Positions 24,101 to 35,999 of a DNA stretch of 64,000 bases are shown here, in pieces. Under the pieces are notes generated by a model, which searched no databases, was not told where the DNA came from, and saw only the letters and a list, made by a program, of their open reading frames with translations. A program made the translations under genes and the position numbers. Origin of the DNA: Dipylidium caninum. Lineage: Eukaryota > Platyhelminthes > Cestoda > Cyclophyllidea > Dipylidiidae. Location: positions 930,001 to 994,000 of the forward strand of contig QEYB01001642.1 of assembly GCA_017562135.1 (NCBI GenBank). Direction: 5' to 3'. Position 1 is the stretch's first letter; the number at the start of each line of letters is the position of its first letter.

Positions 24101-27100
24101 CCGCAGAAGGCCGCGGGAGGTCGCGGAACCAGCACAACCTGGTCTTCCTTCGCCGTCGTACGGCGTCGGGGACGGTGTGCTCAGACGTGGAAGGGAACAG
24201 GGCAGTATAAAAAATGGAAGGTGGGAAAACGGGAGAATAGTAAAGTGAGAGCCTACCCGTATCGGAGAATGGCTGCGTAATTGGAAGGAGGGAGGCGGCG
24301 GAGGTGGAGGTAAATCCAGACGGGAAGCACAGCCACCGGTTGTCGAGGCAATTAGTGCCCACGACGACAACGGCGTATGAGCTAGCCAGTTGAGCATCTC
24401 GCCTGCCCTCATTGGCTGGTGGGCTGAGTCCAAAATCCACTCTGTGCGAGGGGGAAGGGGGCGTGGGAGCGAGAGGCAGGGAAGTCAGGCGTAGTGTCCG
24501 GTTGAGCTTTAATAGGACATTCATTTGTGTAGAAAATAGCCAAAGATGAACAATGCGGAAATGGTTCTGTCACCTGAGATGGTGTTTGGTGAATAATTTG
24601 CGGGAAAAAGCTTCATGATGCTCCACAGTAGAACACGAGACTGGGTCGGAGTCATGTCAGAGCGGGCACCGCGGCGGTTTGCGGTGCAGACGGCTGCGTC
24701 TGCCGAGTCCCAAGCCCGCAGATGCGATGGTTCACACGGTGGGGAGGAAGACGCTCGCCGTAGATACCCCCCTTTCGTGGACAATTCTTGCCTCCCATGG
24801 GTCGGTTAAGTCTAAGTAACCAAATAAAGTAGCCACTCGCCTCCTCCTCTGGCAGTTGCATTTCCCACAATACGCCTCGATTTGGTTGCTCATCGACCGG
24901 GAGACTAGTGAGGCTTCATGAATTGTCATCCGGGGTGACCGACACACTCGAATGTGCCGTTGACAAAATCACTTAAAAGTGTTGGGGGACAGCACAGAGG
25001 CGGGTGGGATGCCGGGGAGGAGCGAAAGCTCATCTTGCGCTGATTCGTCGAGCTCTCCCGTCACTTCTTCATTCACGTCAGAGCGACGTGTCGGTGAACT
25101 CGTCGCTGAGTGGAGTGCACCAAATGGACAGTCTCTTCGACGTCGACGAGTCGCGCTCCCACGTCTCAGCGACCCAGGCAACGTAACTCCGGGGAAAGCG
25201 CTAGCGCTGGTGTCCCCCGAGACCCCAACCGCCCAATAGGGGAGGACCTAAATCCAACTGCTGTCATTCGATGAACCCCTTCTTCGCTACCTGTCTCCAC
25301 TGCGTAAGCAGCTCCCGTCCCGTCATATGCGTCCCCCAGAAAGCGGGGTTGGGCCGAAGGGGATGAAGCGTTGCCTCGTAGTACATCATGTTGAGTGCGG
25401 GTAAACCGCCGTACCAGCCCCCTTGTGTCGTGACACAGGCCCTCGCGGGACAGCGGCGCACGTGTCAAGTGCTGTCTGAGTCCAACCGCAAGTCTGCGCC
25501 TAACGGCGCTGTCCAAATGGCGAGTTCTGCCACCACCGCGGTCTTCCCGACTTCGCGATTATTGCTGTTCGACAGAATAATTCGTTGTAGACTCGAGGCT
25601 GCCGTCTCTAAGATCAGCCCGAGTCCTCCGACAGCCCTCTCCGTTGACCCGGGACGCCGCCTCCGGCTTAATCAACGTAACTTGCCAGCAGCGAACTTCG
25701 GATACGCAAAAGTGGCTCCTCTTGGCCACGCTTTGTTTACGGCTGTTAGGACAATGAGTTTCGCTGGTGCAGTTTTGGTTTCTCGCCATATTTAATAAGA
25801 TAAATACAATTAGCCTTGTCACCAAGGCCTGCGCCCACTCCCCTGCTCGGCAGCAGGGCTGTCGGCGGCCTTCGCGCAATTTGACACCAGATGCCGATGT
25901 TGGGGTAAACTTGTTTGCAGTTTTTCCGAAACAGAAAAGGCGACACTTTTTGCCACTCCACTGACTAAATTTCAGTCATTAGTCGTCGCCTCCTCGGCGT
26001 CGGCAGCGCACACGCGAGGGCGAGATTCCGCTCGCTGTGGACGGGACTCAGCCGTTGGTGCCCGCCACCCGTCAGCCGGGACGGGCGGGTACAATTTTGT
26101 CTGGATGCCTGCGTTAAGAGGAGAAGAGCTATGTTAGGTGGCAGGACGTATGACGGTGTGACAGGGCGTTTGCATTTCCTGTGACCGCGTATTATTTTCC
26201 CACAGTTGCCTCTTTAGTAAGCCGAATTTTTTGTGGCAGCCCATTGTGAGGCCAGCTGACGTCCTAGTCGTCTTTTATGTTCGCTCTGGCAGGTTCTCCG
26301 CCTCTGCGCTCGTCCTCACCTACATTAGTTTCTTCCTTAGCCCTCAAGTCATAAAAGGACTGCGTTATGGCGCTAGGCCCCGGGGGACTTCACGAGGAAC
26401 CGCGCGCATCTGCGTTCCGCGTCGCCCGGCTCCTGTCGATCAGAAGTGCTCGGGACTCAGCAGGCAGCAGATAACAAGTGGGCAGCGGGAACGCCGTCGA
26501 ACGGGTTGCGGGTATGGGGGCGGCACCCCCCCCCGCCCCTTTCCCTGAGTTGAGCACACGAGGATTTCGCACAGGCCACTTGACGACGCATATAACGGTG
26601 GATGGCCACACTACTAAAGCGAATTCATTTATGACCCGCCATTGCGGCATACTTAAAGAAATTTCCAGAGACGAAGTTGCCGGGGCATGTGAAGGAGTGG
26701 AATTTCATCACTTCAACAGTTTCAAGCATTTCATCGCGAGCTGTGTGGTTCGCTGAGTACCGACCGTCCCCGCGGGACGCTTTCCCCTTGGTCCCACCTC
26801 GAGGACCATCTCTTCCTCGACCGGCCCCAACGTTCTAGCTGCGCGAGGAGCTAACTTACATGTGCAACAGCGGCTTCTCCTCTGTGGACTCCCGGAGTGC
26901 CTCTGTGAGTATGCACCGCCTCAATTAGCCGCCCAGGGGGGCCGTGGGGCCAGAAAGGAGGAATTCGCCCCTAGAGATGATCCCATTCTCCCTCGGAGTC
27001 ACGGAGGTCCTATCCGAGGGGGTAATTAAGCTCAGCGATATGATTTGCGCCTTAGAGTCTCCTAAAACAATGGATGCGACTTGGAAAAACCCCTTGGTGG

Positions 27101-29463
27101 AGTGCATTTGCGCGGTGATAAAATGGGCCTCGTGAGGCGACCTCTTGACTCAAAACCAGTTAATTCGATTAAGGTTGCTTACTCCCGTCCACCAACTCTG
27201 CCTCCACGAGTGCCGCGAGCACAGGACTGTGCACTGACGCGCCGAGGGAGGGCCGATCCGTCTGCGGACGGCGTGCGGCGCCTTCTTTCTCCACCTTCAC
27301 CTGTCTTGAGTTTGAGAGGAGTGACAATGTGGAATGTACGCAAGCCTGACTATCTGGAATCTGGTTAGGAAATCGTCTAGACAAGACTTCTTCCTGCTGA
27401 AAAGAGGCGCCTGGAGGCTGTTCGCGCTACTTGCATTCAAAATTATTTCGTTTCGTGTCACTGCCACCGAGGAGTTCCCAACCGACGGGTTGTGTCTAGA
27501 CACTAAGCCACACTGGCACGAATATTTCAACGCCTTCTGGCATGAGCTAAAAGGCGCTGGTTCTTTCACGCTTCTCCCTCATTGCCGTCCTCTGCTGATC
27601 CCACTTCAGCTCGCGTTCAAAGACTTCGCGACGTGTTTTTCTGCTCAGTGACTGGGAGGATGCAGCGAATGTCCTCAGCTAATTGCTAGCGTTGCGGCAA
27701 AGCGGTTTGGTCCACCGAACGTTTTCGAGGAGGAAAACGCGAGGGAGTCCCGCTTGTCCTTCACCTCCTTCGTCGTCAAGGCCGCAGTTATCGGTGGCAG
27801 CGGCTGACTGAGGGTGCTTGGCGGCGAGTCGACCGGCCTAATTAACTTTGCCTTGTTTTCAGCTCAGCTCTCTCATTCCTCTCGCCTTCCGGAGGTGGAC
27901 GAATTGGCAACCAACAGTTTCCAGCGTTTTCCCATGTGAAACGCACAAAAAGTTGGGAGACGCTTCTCCCGTGAAATCTATCTTGCATAAGACGTGCAAA
28001 GGGTCTATCACAAGTTTCTCAGACGCTTGTGAGTGTGACGCTTTGGGAATCCTTAGAAAGAAAGGAGAGAAAGTTTGTCGAGCATCTGGAGGAATTTTAG
28101 TGCTCCCCGCTACCGCCGGTCGCGCCTAATGGCGACCACAACAACAAGGTGCACATTGTTCCAGGTAGGTGTATCACCGCAAACGTACATGTTTAGGTTT
28201 TTCGGAAGCAGCCAGTGAGTGTCGGTATGGTATTCCGCGCGCCCTTTCGGGAATGAGGCGAGCAGAGGAAAACTCGTTGCTCCCTCGGTTCATATCCTTC
28301 TCCAGATCGGTGCGCCTACCGCGTGCCTTTCCCGGAAAGCAGTGAGGCCACGTGCACAGCCTCGTAACACTGAGAGAAGGCGGGCCAAATGCCTGCAGTG
28401 GAGGCAAGAGGCGGTCCAGGTCGGTCGAGTCGTTGTCTCCACGACCGCGCCTTTAGTAGAGAGCCGTCGGAGGCAAAGTTGGCACCCGGTAACTGATTTG
28501 CTCATTAATTCCGTGTTCTGTCATGTTCGGTTGGGATGTAAATCCTCTCCGACTGTCAACCAGTAGTGACTTTTCACTATCTCATCTGCACCGTGAAAGC
28601 AACTTGGAGCGGTGCGGCCTAATTTTCGCCTTTTCCAACCCCCGGGACAATCCATTTTTTATAATTTTTCCACCCGCCTTGGAACAAATTCCGCCCTACG
28701 ATGGTCTCAACTCGCCGAAGTCGGTCGCGTAAGCGGAAAACAGTCTGAAGGCTGCTCGTTTTGCTGGGCGGGTGCCGCGGCCGCGTGGCCTCGTGCGCTA
28801 CCAATGCACTGGCGGCGGCAGCACAACGAAACTCGGAGATCCGATACCGTCTGTGGCGGTACCTTGGCGCGATACCCACCGCAAAACTAAATGGTCCACT
28901 TCTGGCCTCCTTCTTCGCAACTGGGCCTTGTCATGTCCATCAAAGAACCCAAAATTGTTAGCTGACCTCAGTTAACATTTAGCTGACAGCCCTCGCCAAC
29001 GCTTCCCCTCTAAATGACATTAGAAACTTGTTTGCTGTGTCGAGGAAAAGAAGGTAAATCCTTGGCAAATCTCGGCGTCTTTTCAGTCTCCCTTGACTTA
29101 TGACGACAAATGCCCTTGCGGGTCAGGGCTGAGATCACGGACCCCAACGCGGGACAGCTGCGGACAAGTGCAAGTCCTCCGGTGGCCACCAGCTCGCCCA
29201 CGGCTTTTGGCAGTCGCGCACCCCGGCAGACCGAAAGGGTCCCCCTTTGTTCCGCGATCGTGGCATCTGCTCCTCGGCCCGACTGAGTTCGCACCGGCGC
29301 TGGGCAGTGGCAGCAATTTATTCATTTTTAAGGCGTCGGACTGCGTCTGGCCAGCCAGCGAGCGTTTACATGTTTGAGCTCGGGCAGGAGGGGCTGCCAG
29401 CGAAACACGACTTGGCCGAGTCACTTCCGCGACTTCAACTCCGACGGTGGCGTCATAATTTAT

Positions 29464-29675
29464 TTATGCCTCCTCTGTGTCTTCCATAGCGCCGCTCTCT
29501 TCGGACGCGCTCTGGGATCGATGGGAGGACCGTGGCGCACATGCTCGGCATCGGTGACGTCGGTGGGTTGACAGCCCCTCCGGCGGCGCGCGAGCGCCTG
29601 GCCGCATCGCACTCTCCCCCAGCGAGAGTTCGTAGACGAGGCCTCGTGACATCGCCTCTCTGGCGAAATGAACCT
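29464..29675 (-). CDS. Possible last coding exon of an unidentified gene
   Basis: Open frame after an acceptor-like TGGCAG at 29676, ending with an acidic C-terminus (SEESGAMEDTEEA) and a TAA that overlaps a perfect AATAAA polyadenylation signal (29459-29464 on the minus strand). The stop plus signal is unusual enough to note, but no family motif is present, the acceptor is weak, and no matching upstream exon was found. Confidence 0.2.
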
Positions 29676-32600
29676 CTGCCACGTACTCAGTCGACGCGAC
29701 GGGGGGCGAAACCCTCCCCACTGGGGCACAACGCGTTGGCAGTCGCTTCAAAGGCCCATGGGTGAAACGTGTGCCAACTTGATACGACTTAGGATTGTGG
29801 CGATTGTTTGGACGTACCGACGGAAAAACGAGGAGCGCAGTTGTTCGCATTATCAAAGGGAGAACGACAAAGCGGGAGCACAATGCCGATTTGGACTTTT
29901 TCAGGAGTTGTCGGGTGGTTGTGCTGTCAAGATTTGATCTATCAGCCGGATATCGTTTTTGACTGTTCCCCTAAAGTTCCCATTGTAGACAAGTACCTGA
30001 CTTCGGCCGCAATTGCTTAAGCATTTAGTCGCCAGTGTCTGCCGTTTCAGTCGAAAATCTCTAACCCCTTGAAATAGGTCCGTCGCGCTGAGACTCGGCA
30101 GTTGTTCAGCCGGCCACTCAAGCGGGCAACCCACATTGCCGGCGAGACAGCATTTCCCGGTTATGAGGCTGCTCCTCCACTATCTATCCTTTATTGTCCC
30201 GGATGCGACTACACTTAGCCGGTTATTTAATGGCGGCGTGTTTCAGCCGCTTGTGAGCTCCTCCGCCTCGCTCCCTGAGTCCACACACAATGGAATGGAG
30301 ACAAACAAGTCTTCAAAAATAAACTCAAGCCCACGGACGCTTCTCAATCGGCGCGCCCTCTCGAAAATCGGCTTTTGGCATGGCTATCAGTTCGAAGAAG
30401 GAGCAGCAGCACAGAGCACCACGGGCCGAGCACGCCGCCTCTTGCGTGAACAGCCCACGCCAACAAGCACCGAGGGGCTGGAGCCTGACCGTCCTCCGGT
30501 TCGGCCGTTCACTCCCGCCTCGCTTCCGACTATTCAAGGCTGGAGTCTGTTCTTCTGCCCGCCACCATGTCCCTCCTCTCCACCTTCTGTGATCACCAGC
30601 CTCCGCGTCGAATAGGACAGTCCTCGGGCCCCACAGTGGCCTCACAACTCCGTTTACTTCCGGCGGACTCTGAGCAGCCGATTTCTTGCCCACGCCGGAC
30701 AAATAAGGCGATTCCGTGGAAGGTGTTCAAATCACTGCCACCGCCTGTCACGCCTTTCGATCGCGTCCTGTTGTTGGTGATTGTAAACCGGTAAAACCCG
30801 CTACTTAGGCTTCCCCTCATTAAACCCCCAATTAAGCAGGGAATTCCTTTACCACTCAGTAATCGCGACGGATGTGGCCAATTTTGAATCTACCGAAGCT
30901 GGAGAGGGCAATTGCCCTGTTGCGACATTCGGCGCCTACGCTAAATGGGTTCCCACAGGACCTCTGAGCGTTAGAGGAGATGGTTGGATGAGTTTGTTCT
31001 CCTCCCTTCAGGCGGACAGCCTCTCCAATCGTGATCATGGACCGTTTGTTCACTTCCGTCCACCGAGCAGGCCCAAGGTGACCTTTAATCAGGGTGCATT
31101 TTCCTCGCTGACACAAAGTGTTTAGGCGTTATTGAGCGAGGAGTTAAGTCATGGAAGCCCCGGCATCGGCTGACGAGGTGGTGTCAATTAATGCGGAAGA
31201 GCTTCGTCGCCGCACCATGAGTGGCGCAGACCCCCACGAGACTGCATTCTTTTCGCAGTCTCTGCGTCGTGCAAGTGTGTCTTCTGGCAAGTCCGCCAGT
31301 AACGGCTGCGAGCTCTCTGCGACTCTCCGAGCGCGGCTCAGTCGCCATTCGCGGTGGGTTGACCGCGAGCTGCCGCTGTCAGGCAGCGGACTGTTCACTG
31401 TGGGGAAGTAGAGTGAGGACTCTCATCCGACGAGACAATAGTCTCAGTACTTCGGTGTCCGAACAGCCACCGCCGATATCCTATTTGTGACCTTCGCCTC
31501 CTCTCTGTTGTAGCCCAGTGCGGTTGATCTCCGACGGACCTGACTACCGTCCCCGGTCCTGCCGCCGCAGCCCAGACCATTGCTGCCCAGCGCCCCGCGT
31601 GATCCCACTCCACTTTGGCGGTCTACACGCCTCCACGCGGCCCCCGGTGCAGAGCCCTGAGCGACCAATTGGCGCACGCTTTTTACGTGTCGTCCACCGA
31701 CTTTTGGTCCATCCGATGGCACTTATAGGCTCCTCTTTTCCTTGTTTTTCGGACATTCCCGCCTGTCCACCACTTCGCGGCACTTGCCACGGCGCTTGCA
31801 ACATCTCTGCCCGAACATTCCCGCGGTGTGTACTTTTAGGCCTGTTGTTGAAGTAAAGAACGGTTTACATTGTTTTGAGCTTTGGCAAATGGCTGGCCAA
31901 GTTTATTTCAGCAACCACAGCCGTAGAGATTCGTCCCGCCCCCGCCACACCCCACGTTGGGGTGCGAGCGGACGTGGGAGTGGCTGCGCGGACCGCCGAA
32001 AGCCGCCTCACAGAGGGTACCGAAGAGCGGCACGCTGCGAGCCTGCACGCGTTCGGTTCGTAGTGCCTCTTCCCCTGCTTGCCAGAACTGCCCCTCTCCC
32101 CTGTGGCGCTTTTGCCAGTAACCTAACGAAACGCAGGCTTGATACTCACGCGCTGAATGCTTACCGCGTCGGTTGCCCCCCACAACCGCGTGGGTCGCGG
32201 GACCAATTGCTCACGGACGTACCACGCTGTCACCACCCGCACTGGCTTCTCCCGACGCCAGGACGACTGGTGCTGTGCAGTTTGACTGGTCGACGAAACA
32301 CTCTTAGGCCACCTGCCCTCCTGGCGGAGACGTTGGGGCTGCTTGGCCTCACCAGTCTCCAATATTGCTGTTCCAAGTTTACGTTTTCGGCGGTTTTTTA
32401 TCTCTCAAGGCACCCACTTCTGACATGTCTACTCCCTCTAATCCTAGGGACTGCTTTTACTAATTTGTCAATTCAAGAGTGTCATGCGTGGCTGGTCCCC
32501 TTCCCAACTAGCAGTTAACCGCCCCGGGTGCAGCCGGTCCTCTCCTCAAGTGGGAGTCTGCGTTCCTCAAGCCCCTCACCGCAGGGTAAAACGCGGCAGA

Positions 32601-35585
32601 ACCAATTGCACCTAGGCTGATCTCCCGACAAGCAATTAAAATGTCAACTGCATACATTACCGCCAGGTCTTCTCCTCCTCATCAGCTCTGTGATTGGGTG
32701 GATTTCAAGGATTTTCTCATCTGTCCCAGTCTTGACACTTCCCTTTGATTCAAAGTCGTGCTAGTCCACCTCAAGCGATGGTCATCCCGAGTTAACGGGG
32801 CAATTGTTAGTGCCAATTTGGCTTTCACTTGTCCTCCTCCACCCACGCTAATTTTACATTATAGACTGAACGGCAGAATGGCGCATATTAAGGTCCACCT
32901 TTACGGATGAGCGGTGACCTTCCTTGCGTGAGAGGAAGGCGGCAGGGTGTGTCTATTTGCCGCGTTTGACACGTTCCACATAGTGCTGTTTTGAGCAGGG
33001 GAGCCACGGCGCAGACTCCGCGGTCGTGGCCGCCAAACCTCGCGGGACGTCGGCAGCCGTTTCGGCCCTGCGGTTAGGCATTTCGGAGACAGCGAGTCGG
33101 CAGTCGACAAAGTTGCCGCCATAGGGAAGAGCGTCCATCCGCCGGGCTATGGATAAGTGGTCGTTCGGAGAAGCCCCTGGTGCTCGCCGAGGCAGAGACG
33201 CCCAAAGAGTCGTGGAGCTAAGGCGGTTGACGAGGTCCAATTCACTCCTCTGTCGCGTCTCCGGCCGCCATTTGTTCAATTCCCCTGCGCCACTGCTGCT
33301 ATCGCAGTCCTCGCGCGGCTTTGTCGCCGTTTACCTCCACTTCGTGTGTCCACTTTGGCTTCACTTGGGTGGGTTTTGCGAGCTATTAGTTGTTATCTCA
33401 TGCAAGTGCTTTCATCCTCGTGAAACAGCCTGGCCGCTCGCTCTCTGCCCGTCCGTGAGGCAGTGCTTAGCGTTGCTTTCCTGTCCAGTCAAAAGGAGTC
33501 GTTTCATCGCCATAGATGAAGGGCTCTCCAACGTTTGTTTTTAGGCAGATACGGTGGTTCTGCACCGGGGATTTCGAGGGCAATTCAATCTTTAATTCGC
33601 CACACTTTCTTTCCCAAATGAGGTGCAACCCATCAACATCATGCACCGCCAGAAATTTGGCAGAAACTTGCAAACATTCCGCTGAGACCGGAAGGGTGGC
33701 GGCCTCCTCGCCTGGGCCTGGCCCACATTATAAACGAATCAGACAGCGAGCACAGCCTTTCTCCATCTGGTGAATGTTTGGCCTGACAATGACAGCTTTA
33801 TGCAATCATTCCAACTGAACCCTCACACTACAGGCTGCTGTATCTCGTTATGAATGACCGAGCTCACGAACCTCAGATTTTCGCTTAGTAGAGAGGCACG
33901 CCTCGGGGCGGAACTCCAGGCCCCACAGTTGAGGTAGACGTTATGGGCGTCTTTCCGTAATTCGAGCCAGACTCGGGTGGTGTTCCGTCAACCTAACACA
34001 AGTGTGGACGCGTGATCGACCCCCGGGGACGAGGAACGGTTCTCAGTGTTCCTCCCTGCCTTCCTGTCCAAAATGGAAAGGCCAAGTTCGTGTTGGGGGC
34101 TGCAACGGCCAGGTCGAGTCCATACGATTTGGCCCGGGAGGAGAAAACACTCGACCAAATATTGCCGCCGTACCTCAGCGGGTGGGCTTCACTTGGGGCA
34201 GGAGGTACGCCGGAGGCGAGGCTCTGTCGTCCCCCGAGGCGGGGAAGTCGACACAGTCAGTCGTTTGCCACACGCACGCGCCACACCGCCCTCGGCATGC
34301 CGCAACGGCGAGGTGACTGGCCCGAAAGCGGCAAAGTGTCGCTAATCTGCCCCCGGTTTCATCTCTCGGGGCGATAAAAGGCTCACACATAGGCACGAAG
34401 TACTGCTTTCTTAGAGGCCAGAAAGCCTTCGTTAGCAGTCGTTCTGTAGGCGTATACACACCCAGACCAAACTGCTTTTCCGCAGTCTAAAGGACCGTGT
34501 GCTTCAGCACAAGGGGCAAGTGCAATGTTCTTTGGTGCCTCTCCTCAGTGCGTGACGGTCGGCTTAGTAAGGAGAGCTACTACATGGAGGACGGGACTCC
34601 CTCCCAACAAAGGGACAGAAAAGACATGCTCACTTAAGCAAAATTTGTCGCCTATAACTAGCAGACGGAGCCCTGTGGCGTCAGGAGTGCCCACGGTCGG
34701 TTAAAGTTCACACGGGTTGGCATACTTAGCTGTAAATTTTGTTTCCCACCACCGGCAATCATCTTAAAAGGTGCCCACTGCCAATGGACATTTAATTGCT
34801 CATGCCCCCACAGCAACCCTTTTGACACGGACGGAGATGATTCCAGTGGTCTCTGAGGCCTGGTGCCTTGGCGACCGTGGGGTTTTGTGTAGCGCAACTG
34901 GGAGAAGGCTCGCTGACTAGGAGGAGGCTCGCTGGTTTACGAATGGGGGGCAGGACAGGTCCACACCATGGGAAATGGGCAGGGCTGCTATCAGCCTCGG
35001 CTAGGAGGAACATTTTTGCCAGTCCGTTTCTGTCGTTTATCAACAGCCCGATTGTGACGATTGCTTTCGGCCTTGTTACATGACTATCTTTTCTTAATTA
35101 TTCGAGGCACTTTTTCATTGAAAAAATGCTTCTCCATCTGCGAAAACTGCCGCAACCTGGACCAAGTCGAGAGCGACGAGGACTCGAGAAGATGTGCGTC
35201 TGTAATCCTCTCCTCCCCACAAAACCCAGGCGCACCAAGTCAGGCACTTTGGGGACCTGCATGCCCCAATGCCCGGCGAGATGAGCGCCATTTCGGCCAT
35301 GATTGTGCCGATGGTCCATAACCGCCACTCGTTCATAATTCATGTCAAGAGCGTCCACCAATAACTATAATATTCTCCCAATACTCAATAGATAATCCTT
35401 CATGGCTTTAAAGGGTACGGCAATTTGCCACCTAGCTCAATTTTAATCCTTGGGTAACGCGAATGGGGCAAGCAGCCTCGTTCCTCCGATAGTCTCCGCA
35501 AGCCCATCGAGCGCCGCGGGGACCTCGGGACGGGTGCCGCGATATTGGCCAGTTTTTGTTAAAATCCGCAAGTACACTGGCACTT

Positions 35586-35597
35586 CCCCCCCCCCCC
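35586..35597. repeat. Run of 12 C
   Basis: Uninterrupted C homopolymer in non-coding sequence near the right end of the GC-rich half. Runs of similar length occur at 3451-3462 (C) and at 6164-6177, 19184-19197 and 43017-43029 (G). Confidence 0.9.
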
Positions 35598-35784
35598 ACC
35601 TCTGCAGTCAAAACGCTGCCCCTTCGTCACAATTCACGCAATGCGCGCGACTTAATTCCGCCTAAAGCTCGCGTTCAAATGGCTGGAGTACACTTAAGCT
35701 AAATGAGTTTGTTGGTGTGCTAACTGCGGAAAACTAATCTCTTTACTCCCATTAAACAGGAGGTGCGGTGAGTTTGATTAGACG

Positions 35785-35808
35785 TACACACAAACACACA
35801 CACACACA
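35785..35808. repeat. CA microsatellite
   Basis: Short imperfect CA repeat, interrupted once by an A, in non-coding sequence close to the compositional boundary near 36 kb. Confidence 0.85.
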
Positions 35809-35999
35809 AATACATTCAAATGCGCTCATGCGCGTACGCACCAAACCCACTTTTGCGCCTCCTCTGCCTTCGCCCGCCTTCGCCCGCCTTTTCCGCCTCC
35901 TCCCTCCTCCATCCGTTTGCCCAACTTCCATCCGAGGTGTGATGATTTTCGCTCACAAAAGCCGCCACAGGCTCACACTTTTGACAGTGGCGCCTTTCA

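Larger units (their letters stand above)
21115..35999. other. GC-rich region without a recognised gene
   Basis: About 15 kb of GC-rich sequence with many short ORFs on both strands and no product I recognise. Longer open frames include 21992-22696 (+), 22978-23649 (-) and 31742-32518 (+). They have no family motif, and long chance ORFs are expected at this composition. Isolated exon-like pieces exist, such as a possible terminal exon at 29464-29675. The stretch could hold upstream exons of the gene ending at 20479, long introns, or intergenic DNA. A CA microsatellite and a run of 12 C lie near its right end. Confidence 0.5.

Noticed and set aside
24969..25239. Overlapping exon-like ORFs on both strands
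   Set aside because: Three frames look equally protein-like, a sign of GC-biased sequence rather than a gene.
31742..32518. 258-codon plus-strand ORF
   Set aside because: No domain, odd composition rich in Arg, Pro and His, and high GC makes long chance ORFs likely.
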